Below are positions 40,679 to 49,477 of a stretch of 64,000 nt of DNA, piece by piece. How positions within the stretch are numbered: position 1 is the stretch's first letter; each line of letters begins with the position of its first letter. This stretch comes from Microbispora siamensis (GTDB taxonomy: Bacteria > Actinomycetota > Actinomycetes > Streptosporangiales > Streptosporangiaceae). The notes beneath the pieces were generated by a model, which saw only the letters and a program-made list of their open reading frames with translations, was not told the DNA's origin and made no database searches. A program made the position numbers and the translations under genes. The stretch covers positions 1 to 64,000 of the forward strand of contig NZ_BOOF01000013.1 of NCBI RefSeq assembly GCF_016863095.1, given 5' to 3'.

Positions 40679-41254
40679 ATGGACGTGACCACCTGGTATC
40701 TCGAACAGACCAGCCCCGCCGACCTGCGGCCGGGACGGCCGCCCGCGGTCCCCGCGCAGGTCGTCCGCGCCGAGATCCCCAGCCCGGAGTTCAGCCGCTT
40801 CCTCTACACCGCCGTGGGCGGCGACTGGCAGTGGACCAACCGGCTGCCGTGGACCTGGAAGCAGTGGAAGGACTGGCTCGACCGGCCGGGCGTCGAGACC
40901 TGGGTGGCCTGGGTGCGCGGCACCCCGGCGGGATACGCGGAACTGGTGGCCCAGGACGGCGGCAGCGTCGAGATCGTCAACTTCGGGCTGCTGCCGTACG
41001 CGATCGGGCAGGGCCTCGGCGGGTGGCTGCTGGGCGAGGCCGTGGCCCGCGCCTGGGACCTTGCCGAGCGCTGGCCGAGACGGGAGCCCACCCGGCGGGT
41101 CTGGGTGCACACCTGCTCCCTCGACGGGCCCGCCGCGCTGGCGAACTACAAGGCCCGGGGCTTCCGGATCTACGACGAGAAGCTGAACGCGCCGGGCGAC
41201 GAGGACGAGGGCGAGACGCCCGGCCCCTGGCCCGGCGCCGGCCCCCGCGACTGA
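40679..41254 (+). CDS. GNAT family N-acetyltransferase
   Basis: The 191-aa product has a GNAT core at about 55-165, with the acetyl-CoA-binding segment Gly-Gln-Gly-Leu-Gly-Gly-Trp-Leu-Leu and a C-terminal Asn-Tyr-Lys-Ala-Arg-Gly-Phe-Arg-Ile-Tyr motif typical of the last strand. The tail is acidic and Pro-rich. The substrate is unknown. The start is uncertain: ATG 40679 lacks a ribosome binding site, and ATG 40667 is in frame 12 nt upstream. It lies between the conflict system and parC. Confidence 0.85.
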   Translation: MDVTTWYLEQTSPADLRPGRPPAVPAQVVRAEIPSPEFSRFLYTAVGGDWQWTNRLPWTWKQWKDWLDRPGVETWVAWVRGTPAGYAELVAQDGGSVEIVNFGLLPYAIGQGLGGWLLGEAVARAWDLAERWPRREPTRRVWVHTCSLDGPAALANYKARGFRIYDEKLNAPGDEDEGETPGPWPGAGPRD

Positions 41255-41467
41255 CCGTTCCGGGGCCGAAAAGGCTGTCCCGTCGGGGAAGCCGGGACGG
41301 CGGGCACGAGCCCGGCAGTATGGTGGTGAGTCGCGAACAGGGTGAACTCTCGGCAGAATGTTCGATGACCACCACTGGATGACCACCACGGATGTTCACC
41401 ACCCACGTTCGCCCTCCCCGGTCCCGACGGCCGGGGTCCGGCTCCTCGACACGCAGGAAACCACGAC

Positions 41468-43996
41468 ATGGCCCGACGCACGACGACACCCCCGCCGGAC
41501 GAGGACTTCGAGGAGCGGATCGTCGACATCGACGTCTCCGCGGAGATGCGGACGAGCTTCCTTGAGTACGCCTACTCGGTGATCTACCAGCGCGCGCTGC
41601 CCGACGCGCGCGACGGACTCAAGCCCGTCCAGCGCCGCATCCTCTACTCGATGAGCGAGATGGGCCTGCGGCCCGACCGCGGACACGTCAAGTCCTCCCG
41701 CGTCGTCGGCGAGGTGATGGGCAAGCTCCACCCGCACGGCGACTCGGCCATCTACGACGCGCTCGTACGGCTCGCGCAGCCGTTCTCGATGCGCCTGCCG
41801 CTGGTGGACGGGCACGGCAACTTCGGCTCTCCCGACGACCTGCCCGCCGCGATGCGGTACACCGAGGCCCGCCTCGCTCCGGCCGCCATGCTCATGGTGC
41901 AGTCGATCGACGAGGACACCGTCGACTTCAAGCCCAACTACGACGGCCAGGAGACCGAGCCGTCGGTCATGCCGTCGGCGTTTCCCAACCTGCTGGTCAA
42001 CGGCGCCTCCGGCATCGCGGTCGGCATGGCCACCAACATGGCCCCGCACAACCTCGGCGAGGTCATCGCGGCGGCCCGCTACCTGATCAGGAAGCCGAAC
42101 GCGACGCTCGACGAGCTCATGCGCTTCGTCCCCGGCCCCGACCTGCCGACCGGCGGCACGATCATCGGTCTCAACGGCGTCAGGGATGCGTACGAGACCG
42201 GCCGCGGCACCTTCAAGATGCGGGCCAAGGCGACGATCGAGCAGGCCACGCCGCGCCGTAAGGGCATCGTCGTCACCGAGCTGCCGTTCAACGTGGGCCC
42301 CGAGCGGGTGGTCACAAAGATCAAAGAGCTGGTGAACGCGAAGAAGCTCACCGGCATCGCCGACCTCAAGGACCTGACCGACCGGCACAAGGGCCTGCGC
42401 CTGGTCATCGAGGTCAAGAACGGCTTCAACCCGGAGGCCGTGCTGGAGGAGCTCTACCGGCTGACGCCGATGGAGGAGACCTTCGGCATCAACAACGTCG
42501 CCCTCGTCGACGGCCAGCCGCGCACGCTCGGCCTGCGCGAGCTGCTGTCGGTCTACGTGGACCACCGGCTCGACGTGGTGCGCAGGCGGTCGCGATATCG
42601 GCTGCGCAAGCGCGAGGAACGGCTCCACCTGGTCGACGGCCTCATCATCGCGCTGCTCAACATCGACCAGGTCATCCAGGTGATCCGCGGCTCGGACGAC
42701 TCGGCGCAGGCCCGCGCGCGGCTCATGGAGACCTTCGAGCTGAGCGAGATCCAGGCGAACTACATCCTCGACACCCCGCTGCGCCGCCTCACCCGCTACG
42801 ACAAGCTGGAGCTCGACCGGGAGAAGGAGCAGCTCCAGGCCGACATCGCCGAGCTCAACGAGATCCTCGGCTCCGAGGATCGGCTGCGCAAGGTCGTGTC
42901 GTCCGAGCTCGCCGAGGTGGCCAAGACGTACGGCACGCCGCGCCGCACGGTCCTGCTGGAGTCGTCGGAGGCCGCCAGGACCGCCGTCGTGCCGCTGGAG
43001 GTGGCCGACGATCCCTGCCTGGTGCTGCTGTCGTCCACCGGCCTGCTCGCCCGTACGACCGACGCCTCGCCGGTCTCCGGCGAGGGCGACCGCACGGCGC
43101 ACGACGTGCTGGTCTCGGTGGTCCGCTCGACCGTGCGCGGCGAGGTGGGAGTGGTCACCTCCGCGGGCCGGATGATCCGGGTCTCGGTGCTCGACCTGCC
43201 CGCGCTGCCGCCCTCGGCCAACCCGCCCTCGCTCGCCGGCGGGCATCCGGTGTCGGAGTACGTCGCACTCGAACCGGACGAGAAGGTCGTCGGGCTGGGC
43301 TCGCTCGATCCGGACGGGCCGGGGCTCGCGCTCGGCACCAGCCAGGGTGTCGTCAAGCGGGTCGTGCCCGAATACCCCGTCAACCGCGACGAGTTCGAAG
43401 TGATCGGACTGCGGGACGGCGACGTGGTGGTCGGCGCCGTGGAGCTGACCTCCGCCGACCACGACCTGGTCTTCATCACCAGCGACGCGCAGCTCCTGCG
43501 CTTCCCCGCCTCCGTCGTACGGCCCCAGGGACGTCCGGCGGGCGGCATGGCCGGCGTGCGCCTCGACGGCGACGCGAAGGTGGTCTTCTTCGGCGTGGTC
43601 GATCCCACGCGGGAGGCGCGTGTGGTGACGATCGCCGGCTCCTCCACCGCCCTGCCCGGCACCCAGATGGGCGCGGGCAAGGTCTCCGACTACGCCGACT
43701 TCCCGCCGAAGGGACGGGCGACCGGCGGCGTGCGCGCCCAGCGCTTCCTGAAGGGCGAGGACGTCCTGCTGCTCGCCTACGCCGGCCCGGCGCCGGTCAA
43801 GGCGGTCTCCTCGACCGGCAAGCCGGTGCCGCTGCCGGAGGAGCTCGGCCGCCGCGACGGCTCGGGTGTGCGCCTCGTGCACGCCATCGCCGCGATCGGC
43901 GGCGCGCTCGGCGCGGACGGCGGTGAGGTGGCCGCCGCGACGGAGGGCGGCATGGCCACCACGGGCGACACCGGCGGCGAAGAGCCGCCCATGTGA
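41468..43996 (+). CDS. parC: DNA topoisomerase IV subunit A (ParC; gyrase-A family)
   Basis: The 842-aa product has the GyrA/ParC breakage-reunion domain with catalytic Tyr131 in Met-Arg-Tyr-Thr-Glu-Ala-Arg. Quinolone-pocket Ser/Asp residues lie in His-Pro-His-Gly-Asp-Ser-Ala-Ile-Tyr, and a coiled-coil arm spans about 350-480. The C-terminal beta-pinwheel (about 500-815) lacks a GyrA box Gln-Arg-Arg-Gly-Gly-Arg-Gly, supporting topoisomerase IV over gyrase. It decatenates chromosomes with ParE, encoded 6 kb downstream on the other strand. In Streptomyces parE and parC are likewise near each other but not adjacent. ATG 41468 follows CAGGAAA. Confidence 0.93.
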   Translation: MARRTTTPPPDEDFEERIVDIDVSAEMRTSFLEYAYSVIYQRALPDARDGLKPVQRRILYSMSEMGLRPDRGHVKSSRVVGEVMGKLHPHGDSAIYDALVRLAQPFSMRLPLVDGHGNFGSPDDLPAAMRYTEARLAPAAMLMVQSIDEDTVDFKPNYDGQETEPSVMPSAFPNLLVNGASGIAVGMATNMAPHNLGEVIAAARYLIRKPNATLDELMRFVPGPDLPTGGTIIGLNGVRDAYETGRGTFKMRAKATIEQATPRRKGIVVTELPFNVGPERVVTKIKELVNAKKLTGIADLKDLTDRHKGLRLVIEVKNGFNPEAVLEELYRLTPMEETFGINNVALVDGQPRTLGLRELLSVYVDHRLDVVRRRSRYRLRKREERLHLVDGLIIALLNIDQVIQVIRGSDDSAQARARLMETFELSEIQANYILDTPLRRLTRYDKLELDREKEQLQADIAELNEILGSEDRLRKVVSSELAEVAKTYGTPRRTVLLESSEAARTAVVPLEVADDPCLVLLSSTGLLARTTDASPVSGEGDRTAHDVLVSVVRSTVRGEVGVVTSAGRMIRVSVLDLPALPPSANPPSLAGGHPVSEYVALEPDEKVVGLGSLDPDGPGLALGTSQGVVKRVVPEYPVNRDEFEVIGLRDGDVVVGAVELTSADHDLVFITSDAQLLRFPASVVRPQGRPAGGMAGVRLDGDAKVVFFGVVDPTREARVVTIAGSSTALPGTQMGAGKVSDYADFPPKGRATGGVRAQRFLKGEDVLLLAYAGPAPVKAVSSTGKPVPLPEELGRRDGSGVRLVHAIAAIGGALGADGGEVAAATEGGMATTGDTGGEEPPM

Positions 43997-44069
43997 CAGG
44001 CGGGGGCGGGCGGGCGTGGAGCGGGTCTCGTAAGCTCCGCGCCGCCGTCCCGGCGCCTGCCTGCGGCGT

Positions 44070-45047
44070 TCAGGTGGCGGCGGAGCCCCGGTGGAGCGGG
44101 GAGTGGAACGAGGAGCGGTACGCCTGCGGCGTGGTCCCCACGACCCGCTTGAACCGCTCCCTGAACGCGGTCGGCGACCCGAAGCCGGCCTGTGCGGCGA
44201 TGCGCTCGATGCCGTGGTCGGTGTTCTCCAGCAGATACTGCGCTCGCCTGACCCGGGCGCGCAGCAGCCACTGCAGCGGAGTGGTGCCGGTCTGCTGGCG
44301 GAAGCGCCTGCTGAACGTCCGCTCGCTCATCCCGCCGCGGGCCGCCATCTCCCGCAGGGTGAGGTCGCGACCGAGGTTGTCCTCGATCCACGCCAGCACC
44401 GGCTCCAGCAGCGAACCGCTGGGCACCGGCGGGTGCTCGTGGACGATGAACTGGGCCTGACCGCCCTCCCGTTCCAGCGGCATCACCGACAGGCGGGCGG
44501 CGTCGGCCGCGACGGCCGAGCCGTGGTCGCGCCGGATCATGTGCAGGCACAGGTCGAGCCCGGCGGCCGCGCCCGCGGAGGTGAGCACCTGCCCGTTGTC
44601 GACGTAGAGCACGTCCGGCCGCACGTCCACCAGCGGGAACCGGCGGGCCAGCGCGGGCGCCGCCGCCCAGTGCGTGGTCGCCCGCAGGCCGTCCAGCAGC
44701 CCGGCCGCCGCGAGCGTGAACGCCCCCACGCAGATCGAGGCGAGGCGGGTGCCCCGCGCGGCCGCCTCGCGCAGCGCCTCCAGCGCCTCGGGCGGGGGCG
44801 GCCCCGCCCGCTCCGAGCAGCCGGGGACGATGACCGTGTCGGCCTCGGCCAGCGCGTCCACACCGTACGGCACCCGCAGGGCGAACGCCTCGGCTTCCAC
44901 TTCGGGGGCGGGTCCGCACACCCGCACCCGGTAGGGCCGCCGGCCGTCCGGCAGGCGGGTGCGCCCGAACACCTCGATGGGGGTCGCCAGGTCGAACGGC
45001 ACGACATGGTCCAGCGCCAGGATCGCGACGGTGTGCACGATCGCCAC
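44070..45047 (-). CDS. GlxA-type regulator: DJ-1/PfpI-like domain plus AraC HTH
   Basis: The 325-aa product has an N-terminal DJ-1/PfpI (amidotransferase-like) domain, about 5-180, with the elbow Ser-Ile-Cys-Val-Gly-Ala-Phe. A C-terminal AraC double HTH (about 215-315) contains Ser-Glu-Arg-Thr-Phe-Ser-Arg-Arg-Phe-Arg-Gln and Gly-Phe-Gly-Ser-Pro-Thr-Ala-Phe-Arg-Glu-Arg-Phe. These proteins regulate amine, choline or other small-molecule catabolism; the ligand here is unknown. The start is GTG 45047. It is divergent from a cluster of small membrane proteins. Confidence 0.9.
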   Translation of the reverse strand: MAIVHTVAILALDHVVPFDLATPIEVFGRTRLPDGRRPYRVRVCGPAPEVEAEAFALRVPYGVDALAEADTVIVPGCSERAGPPPPEALEALREAAARGTRLASICVGAFTLAAAGLLDGLRATTHWAAAPALARRFPLVDVRPDVLYVDNGQVLTSAGAAAGLDLCLHMIRRDHGSAVAADAARLSVMPLEREGGQAQFIVHEHPPVPSGSLLEPVLAWIEDNLGRDLTLREMAARGGMSERTFSRRFRQQTGTTPLQWLLRARVRRAQYLLENTDHGIERIAAQAGFGSPTAFRERFKRVVGTTPQAYRSSFHSPLHRGSAAT

Positions 45048-45207
45048 GATAGACGGAATCCCGCCACCGGTGGGTCCAGCGCTTGTTCACGAACCCTCAG
45101 GTGAAGACGGCTGGCGAGAATCCGTTGGTCTTTGTCGTTCTCGCCTCTGGGACCAGGCCGGGCCGTACTCCTACGGTGGGTGACCGCACTGCCGACGACG
45201 AGGAGAC

Positions 45208-45300
45208 ATGCCGATGCCGGCCCAGTTCGTACTGTTCGACATCGTCCTTCCCGGAGCGGCGGGGGCGCTGCTCCGTCCGGCCGCGCCCGCCGCCCGCTGA
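45208..45300 (+). CDS. possible 30-aa small protein or leader peptide
   Basis: ATG 45208 sits 3-5 bases after a good GAGGAG site. The frame runs 30 codons to TGA, starting Met-Pro-Met-Pro-Ala-Gln-Phe-Val-Leu-Phe-Asp-Ile-Val-Leu-Pro-Gly and ending Ala-rich. The next gene starts 14 bases later without a good ribosome binding site, so translation of this short frame could feed it by coupling. It is too short for a family call, and could be spurious. Confidence 0.35.
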   Translation: MPMPAQFVLFDIVLPGAAGALLRPAAPAAR

Positions 45301-45314
45301 TCGGGGCACGCACG

Positions 45315-45788
45315 ATGACCAAGTTCTTCCTGGCCGTTCACGTCCTCGCCGCGATCCTCGCGGTCGGCCCGGTCGCCGTAGCGGCGAGCATGTTCCCCTC
45401 CGCCGCTCGTCGCCTCGCGGAGCAGGGCACGCAGGCCGGCGGGGTGGCCACGCTCCGCGTCCTGCACCGAATCTGCCGCGTCTACGCCGTCGCGGGCCTG
45501 GCCGTACCGGTATTCGGGTTCGCCACGGCGAGCGGCCTCGGCGTGCTGCGCGACGCGTGGGTGATCGCGTCCATCCTGCTCACCGCCGCGGCGGCCGCGA
45601 TCCTCGCCCTGGCGGTCCTGCCGCGTCAGGACGCCGTCCTCGCCCGGCTGACCGCCGCGGATCCCGCGCCCGCCGACGCCGGCGGCGGGGTGGCGCGGCT
45701 CGCCATGCTGACCGGCGTCTTCAACCTGCTGTGGGCGGCCGTCACGGTGCTGATGATCGTCCGTCCCGGCTCGACCACGGGAGTCTGA
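45315..45788 (+). CDS. small polytopic membrane protein (DUF2269-like)
   Basis: The 157-aa product has four transmembrane helices. The first contains Phe-Leu-Ala-Val-His-Val-Leu-Ala-Ala-Ile-Leu-Ala-Val-Gly-Pro, and a Ser-Met-Phe-Pro-Ser-Ala-Ala-Arg-Arg loop follows. The early His in helix 1 and overall plan resemble small integral membrane proteins of the DUF2269 type, but I am not sure of the family. ATG 45315 is the start; the upstream small frame may couple to it. The next membrane protein starts 2 nt after its stop, so they form an operon. Confidence 0.7.
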   Translation: MTKFFLAVHVLAAILAVGPVAVAASMFPSAARRLAEQGTQAGGVATLRVLHRICRVYAVAGLAVPVFGFATASGLGVLRDAWVIASILLTAAAAAILALAVLPRQDAVLARLTAADPAPADAGGGVARLAMLTGVFNLLWAAVTVLMIVRPGSTTGV

Positions 45789-45790
45789 CC

Positions 45791-46078
45791 ATGTCGCGCC
45801 CTCGTTCCGCCCTGCGCGCCGCCGCCGCCGCCGAGCTGGGGTCCCTGGCCGTCCTGCTGGCCAATCTGGCCACCGTGCACCTGCCGCCCGTCTCCTCGCT
45901 CGTCGGACCCCTGCACGGCTGCGCGTACCTGTTCGTCGTCGTGGCCGCCGCCCGCGACGCCGAATGCGACCTGACCGGCAAGGCGCTGGCCTGGCTGCCG
46001 GGAATCGGCGGCCTTCTCGTCCTGCGGCGCCTCGCCCGTACGCCGCGGGAGAAGGCCGCCTCGGGCTCCCTGGGCTGA
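45791..46078 (+). CDS. small membrane protein, DUF3817-like
   Basis: The 95-aa product has two to three transmembrane helices. Ala-Glu-Leu-Gly-Ser-Leu-Ala-Val-Leu-Leu lies in the first and Gly-Pro-Leu-His-Gly-Cys-Ala-Tyr-Leu-Phe-Val-Val in the second. The conserved Glu in helix 1 and Gly-Pro-Leu-His-Gly in helix 2 recall DUF3817. The function is unknown. It starts 2 nt after the stop of the preceding membrane protein and ends 4 nt before a convergent VOC gene. Confidence 0.75.
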   Translation: MSRPRSALRAAAAAELGSLAVLLANLATVHLPPVSSLVGPLHGCAYLFVVVAAARDAECDLTGKALAWLPGIGGLLVLRRLARTPREKAASGSLG

Positions 46079-46082
46079 CGCG

Positions 46083-46457
46083 TCAGTCCGACCCGGCGAC
46101 CAGGCAGAACGGGTGCCCGGCGGGGTCGAGGAAGACGGTCCAGCCGCGTCCCTCGTCGGGCTGGTGCTCGTGCCTGACGGCTCCCAGGGCGAGCACCTGT
46201 TTCTCCGCCTCGGCCATGTCGTCCACGGTCAGGTCGAGGTGGAACTGCTGCGGGTGCTCGGCGGACGGCCAGACCGGAGGCGCGTACTCGGGGACCCGCT
46301 GGAAGGCGAGGCGGGCCTGGTCGTCGCCCGCGAGCGTGACCCAGTCCTCCTCCTCGTAGGCGACCTTCCAGCCGAGCAGCCCGGCGTAGAAGTCCGCCAG
46401 GGCCTTCGGCTCCGGGCAGTCGAGCACGACCGAGTGCATGCGCGCGACACCGCTCAT
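46083..46457 (-). CDS. VOC family (glyoxalase-like) protein
   Basis: The 124-aa single VOC unit has a His-Ser-Val-Val-Leu-Asp-Cys-Pro-Glu-Pro strand and Phe-Tyr-Ala-Gly-Leu-Leu-Gly-Trp-Lys-Val, then His-Leu-Asp-Leu-Thr-Val-Asp-Asp and a C-terminal Phe-Leu-Asp-Pro-Ala-Gly-His-Pro-Phe-Cys-Leu. It retains His and Asp residues that could bind a metal. The substrate is unknown. ATG 46457 has GAGAGGGG upstream, and an inverted repeat lies about 25-51 bases before it, so it may be regulated by a dedicated repressor. Confidence 0.88.
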   Translation of the reverse strand: MSGVARMHSVVLDCPEPKALADFYAGLLGWKVAYEEEDWVTLAGDDQARLAFQRVPEYAPPVWPSAEHPQQFHLDLTVDDMAEAEKQVLALGAVRHEHQPDEGRGWTVFLDPAGHPFCLVAGSD

Positions 46458-46481
46458 GGTGACCCCTCTCCCTCGAATTCA

Positions 46482-46508
46482 ACACCAGTGAAAAACCTAT
46501 ACCGGTGT
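46482..46508 (-). promoter_or_regulatory. inverted repeat ahead of the VOC gene
   Basis: ACACC and GGTGT flank 17 bases, and CACCAG and CCGGTG are near-mirror inner arms. It lies 25-51 bases upstream of the VOC start, where -10 and -35 boxes would be expected, and also 84 bases before the divergent carbonic anhydrase gene. Confidence 0.4.
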
Positions 46509-46591
46509 CGATCTGATGGCCACCCGCGAGATGTGCGCGAAAGACCGGCCCCGCGATGACCGATTGAGGGGCATCGGGCAACATCTGTGAC

Positions 46592-47092
46592 ATGACCGGT
46601 GCTTTCGATGACCTGCTGGACGCCAACGAGAAGTACGCGAGCGCGTTCACCCACTCCGGCCTCAGTGGCCGCGCGGCGCGCGGGCTCGCGGTGGTGACGT
46701 GCATGGACTCCCGCATCGACCCGCTCGGGCTGCTCGGCCTGACCGCGGGCGACGCGAAGATCCTGCGCAACGCGGGCGCGCGCGTGACCGACGACGTCCT
46801 GCGGACCCTTGTCCTCGCCGTCTACCTGCTCGGAGTCGACCGCGTGCTGGTCATGCCGCACACCGACTGCCGGATGTCCAAGTCGACCGACGAGGACGTG
46901 CACAACCTCATCGCCGACCAGTACGGCGTCGACACCCGCAGCCTCGAGTTCCAGACCGTTCCCGACCAAAGGGCCGCGCTGCGGCACGACATCACCCGCA
47001 TCAAGTCCAGCCCCTACCTGCCCAAGGACCTCGTCGTGGGCGGCGCGCTGTACGACGTGCACACGGGACGGCTTCAGCCCGTCGAGCTCTGA
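46592..47092 (+). CDS. beta-class carbonic anhydrase (paralogue 1)
   Basis: The 166-aa product has the beta-CA zinc set: Cys37 and the Asp39-Ser40-Arg41 dyad in Thr-Cys-Met-Asp-Ser-Arg, then His90 and Cys93 in Pro-His-Thr-Asp-Cys. It reversibly hydrates CO2, giving bicarbonate for carboxylases such as the acyl-CoA carboxylase used in fatty acid synthesis. At 166 aa it is of the short type II kind. A second copy is encoded at 49478-49972. The ribosome binding site is weak. Confidence 0.93.
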   Translation: MTGAFDDLLDANEKYASAFTHSGLSGRAARGLAVVTCMDSRIDPLGLLGLTAGDAKILRNAGARVTDDVLRTLVLAVYLLGVDRVLVMPHTDCRMSKSTDEDVHNLIADQYGVDTRSLEFQTVPDQRAALRHDITRIKSSPYLPKDLVVGGALYDVHTGRLQPVEL

Positions 47093-47149
47093 TCCCACCC
47101 CAGTACGACAGGCCGCCTCCGGCGTGTGCAGGGTCAGACACCCCGGGAG

Positions 47150-47326
47150 TGGCGTGGTGGGGAAGGGCACGCCGGTGAGGTGCCGGTTGACCTCCAGCAG
47201 GCGGGTGTGGGCAGCGGTGTCGTCGCCGGTCTGGTCGTGCAGTCCGGTCAGCAGCGCCTTGCCCTTGGCCGGGTTGCGGCCATGCAGGATCAAGGTGGCG
47301 CCCTGGGCGGCCAGGCGTCGCCGCAC
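47150..47326 (-). pseudogene. remnant of a short-chain dehydrogenase
   Basis: A leftward frame reads Arg-Arg-Arg-Leu-Ala-Ala-Gln-Gly-Ala-Thr-Leu-Ile-Leu-His-Gly-Arg-Asn-Pro-Ala-Lys-Gly, the beta2 and turn region of classical SDRs. It loses the family pattern within about 40 residues and has no glycine-rich start or Tyr-x3-Lys site. The remains lie in the 393-base gap between a carbonic anhydrase and an SPFH gene; nothing else supported is visible there. I treat it as a decayed fragment. Confidence 0.5.
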
Positions 47327-47485
47327 CCAGGTCGGCGGCCACCCGGGCCGCGCCAGGGCAGCGAAGGTGGGAGATGGCGGCCCTCCCGGAACCGGGGCAC
47401 CGGGCTGCTACGTTTTCCTGCCGACGACACGTGAGCCATCCCCCGGTACCGTGACCGGTCCCGAGGCGCCCCCCAAGGAGCCCGT

Positions 47486-48496
47486 ATGCCCAGCCGCTCT
47501 TCCTCCGCCTCCGGCGGCACGTCGCGCAGGTCCTATCGTGGCATCGCCATCCTGGTGATCCTCGCGCTCATCGTCGTCGGTGCGCCGACCCTGATCGGCG
47601 CGTTCAGCGGGTTCGAGCGCACCAGCGGCGGCGAGGTGGCGGTCGTCCGCGACGGCGGCCCGCTGGACGACAACAAGGTCCGCCAGGTCATCGACCCGGG
47701 CTCCGGGGTCACCTGGATCGGCTGGTGGTCCCAGATGCACCGCTATCCGGCCCAGCAGCGGTTCTACACGATCACCTCCGACTCCGGACACGGCGAGCGG
47801 TCCGGTGTCGACGTCGTCAACGTGCCGAGCGGCGACGGCGTCAACATGGGCATCGAGGGCACGCTCTACTTCGGCCTCAACCTCGACCACCAGACGCTGA
47901 AGTCGTTCGACGACAAGTTCGGCACGCGCAAGTTCCGCAGCACCAACGGCGGGACCTTCTACCCCTGGGAGGGCGACGACGGCTGGTCCGCCTTCCTCGA
48001 CCAGATCATCCGGCCGGTGATCGACAACGACCTGCGCACCCAGATCAACAACTTCCGCTGCGCGGAACTGGTCTCCTCCTGCGCGCTCGTGCAGAACAAC
48101 AGCGCCGGCCAGCAGAACGCGGGCACGCCGCAGCAGGGCAACAACGCCAACATCGCCAAGATCCAGAACGCGGTCAACACGAGCCTGGCCGAGGACCTCA
48201 AGTCGACCCTCGGCGCCGACTACCTCACCGGCATCCACTTCAACCTCTCGCGGGTGACCCTGCCCACGGAGGTCCAGGAGGCGGTCAACCAGGCGCAGGC
48301 CGCGTTCGCCAAGGTCACCGAGGCGCAGGCGAAGGTCGCCCAGGCGCGCGCCGAGGCGGAGGCCAACAAGGCCCGGCAGGACGGCTACAACAAGTGCCCC
48401 ACGTGCGCGGAGATCGAGAAGCTGAAGGCCCTGCCCCAGGGCATCACGGTGTACGCGCCGGGCAATACTGGAGGCGTCGCTCTGCCCACCAAGTAG
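47486..48496 (+). CDS. SPFH/band-7 (prohibitin-like) membrane protein
   Basis: The 336-aa product has a Ser-rich N-terminus, one transmembrane segment (about 20-40), a band-7 domain (about 45-250; Gly-Glu-Val-Ala-Val-Val-Arg-Asp-Gly-Gly through a Leu-Gly-Ala-Asp-Tyr-Leu segment) and an Ala/Glu/Gln-rich coiled coil (about 255-300). A Cys-Pro-Thr-Cys motif lies near the end. SPFH proteins scaffold membrane microdomains. An Asn/Gln-rich loop with Gln-Asn-Asn-Ser-Ala-Gly interrupts the domain at about 205-230. ATG 47486 follows AAGGAG. A small membrane protein is encoded 15 nt downstream. Confidence 0.85.
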   Translation: MPSRSSSASGGTSRRSYRGIAILVILALIVVGAPTLIGAFSGFERTSGGEVAVVRDGGPLDDNKVRQVIDPGSGVTWIGWWSQMHRYPAQQRFYTITSDSGHGERSGVDVVNVPSGDGVNMGIEGTLYFGLNLDHQTLKSFDDKFGTRKFRSTNGGTFYPWEGDDGWSAFLDQIIRPVIDNDLRTQINNFRCAELVSSCALVQNNSAGQQNAGTPQQGNNANIAKIQNAVNTSLAEDLKSTLGADYLTGIHFNLSRVTLPTEVQEAVNQAQAAFAKVTEAQAKVAQARAEAEANKARQDGYNKCPTCAEIEKLKALPQGITVYAPGNTGGVALPTK

Positions 48497-48511
48497 GGAG
48501 CCGGGACCCCC

Positions 48512-48835
48512 ATGCGCCTGCTCGCCCTTCCGGTGACGCTCATCGTCATCGCCGTGCTCGTGTATCTGCTCGTGACGCTCGTACGCGGTGGGAAGCCGGC
48601 GTCCCAGCGGGAAGCGGCCGGCGCACCCCACTGGGAGGCCGACACGGTCATGGAGAACGGGTGGACCCTGATCGTCGTACGCAAGGTCGCTCCCGGCCCC
48701 AACGGGCCGGTGGAGCTCGCCAGGCAGACGGTCAGGGCCATCCGCGACGACGACCCGGACTGGGACGAGCGCTACCGGGAGGGCATGCTGGAGGCCCGCA
48801 ACCGGGTCAGCACTCTGGAGATCGAGTCGGGCTGA
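48512..48835 (+). CDS. small single-pass membrane protein
   Basis: The 107-aa product has one N-terminal transmembrane helix (about 3-24) and a soluble C-terminal part with Gly-Trp-Thr-Leu-Ile-Val-Val-Arg-Lys-Val and an acidic stretch Asp-Asp-Asp-Pro-Asp-Trp. No family is recognised. It lies 15 nt after the SPFH gene, so it may be its partner. Its last 29 bases overlap the end of the convergent GNAT gene. ATG 48512 has GGGAG about 12 nt upstream. Confidence 0.7.
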   Translation: MRLLALPVTLIVIAVLVYLLVTLVRGGKPASQREAAGAPHWEADTVMENGWTLIVVRKVAPGPNGPVELARQTVRAIRDDDPDWDERYREGMLEARNRVSTLEIESG

Positions 48836-49352
48836 CCCCGAGCAGGCTCGCGGGCAGTTCGAGTTCGAGTTCGTGGCGGAGCGGGATGCCGTCGAGGCCG
48901 ATCTCGGGGATCGACGGCTTGAGCTCACGCGACCGGGCGACGGCGTCGCGGTGCACGGCGACGAGGTCGAAGCCGTATCGCTGGTAGAAACGCAGCGCCC
49001 GCAGGTTGTCGTTCGTCGTGACCAGCCACAGTCGAACGGCACCCCCGGCGCGCGCCGCTCCGGCCACGGCCTCCACGAGGGCGGTGCCCACTCCGGCGCC
49101 TTCGCGTACGGAGTCGAGTGTGACGAGTTCGCACTCCCGGCCGCTGATCGTGTAGGTGGCGACGCCCGCGCGTTTCCCGTCGAGCAGCGCGACGAATCCG
49201 GGAAGCTCGGTCGTGTCGTGGGCGACGCCTCGGCTGACCGATATGACCCCTCCCCACCGCTCGGTGAACAACTCCCGCACCCAGGTGACGTCCTCGGCGG
49301 TGAGCGGCCGTACGGTCACCCGGCTCTTCTGGTCGTGTTCAAGAAATGCCAT
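48807..49352 (-). CDS. GNAT family N-acetyltransferase
   Basis: The 181-aa product has a GNAT fold with the acetyl-CoA motif Arg-Glu-Gly-Ala-Gly-Val-Gly-Thr-Ala-Leu-Val near 83-93 and the last-strand motif Leu-Arg-Ala-Leu-Arg-Phe-Tyr-Gln-Arg-Tyr-Gly-Phe near 117-128. The C-terminal segment is Leu/Glu-rich. The substrate is unknown. ATG 49352 is the start. It is divergent from the second carbonic anhydrase gene, and the 3' end overlaps a convergent gene by 29 bases. Confidence 0.85.
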   Translation of the reverse strand: MAFLEHDQKSRVTVRPLTAEDVTWVRELFTERWGGVISVSRGVAHDTTELPGFVALLDGKRAGVATYTISGRECELVTLDSVREGAGVGTALVEAVAGAARAGGAVRLWLVTTNDNLRALRFYQRYGFDLVAVHRDAVARSRELKPSIPEIGLDGIPLRHELELELPASLLGVSPTRSPEC

Positions 49353-49408
49353 GAATCCATGATCACAGATGACCGCCGGAAACCTTCAGCTCACGGACGG
49401 TCACGATA

Positions 49409-49425
49409 CCTATTGACTTGGTAGG
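49409..49425 (+). promoter_or_regulatory. CCTA-N9-TAGG palindrome over a -35 box
   Basis: CCTA (49409-49412) and TAGG (49422-49425) flank TTGACTTGG. The TTGACT inside fits a -35 box, with a weak TAAAGG 16 bases later. A regulator bound here would block transcription of the second carbonic anhydrase gene at 49478. Confidence 0.5.
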
Positions 49426-49477
49426 AATAACGGGTAAAGGTGGGGCCAGCGACTCCCGCGACCAGAAAGGTCACCAC

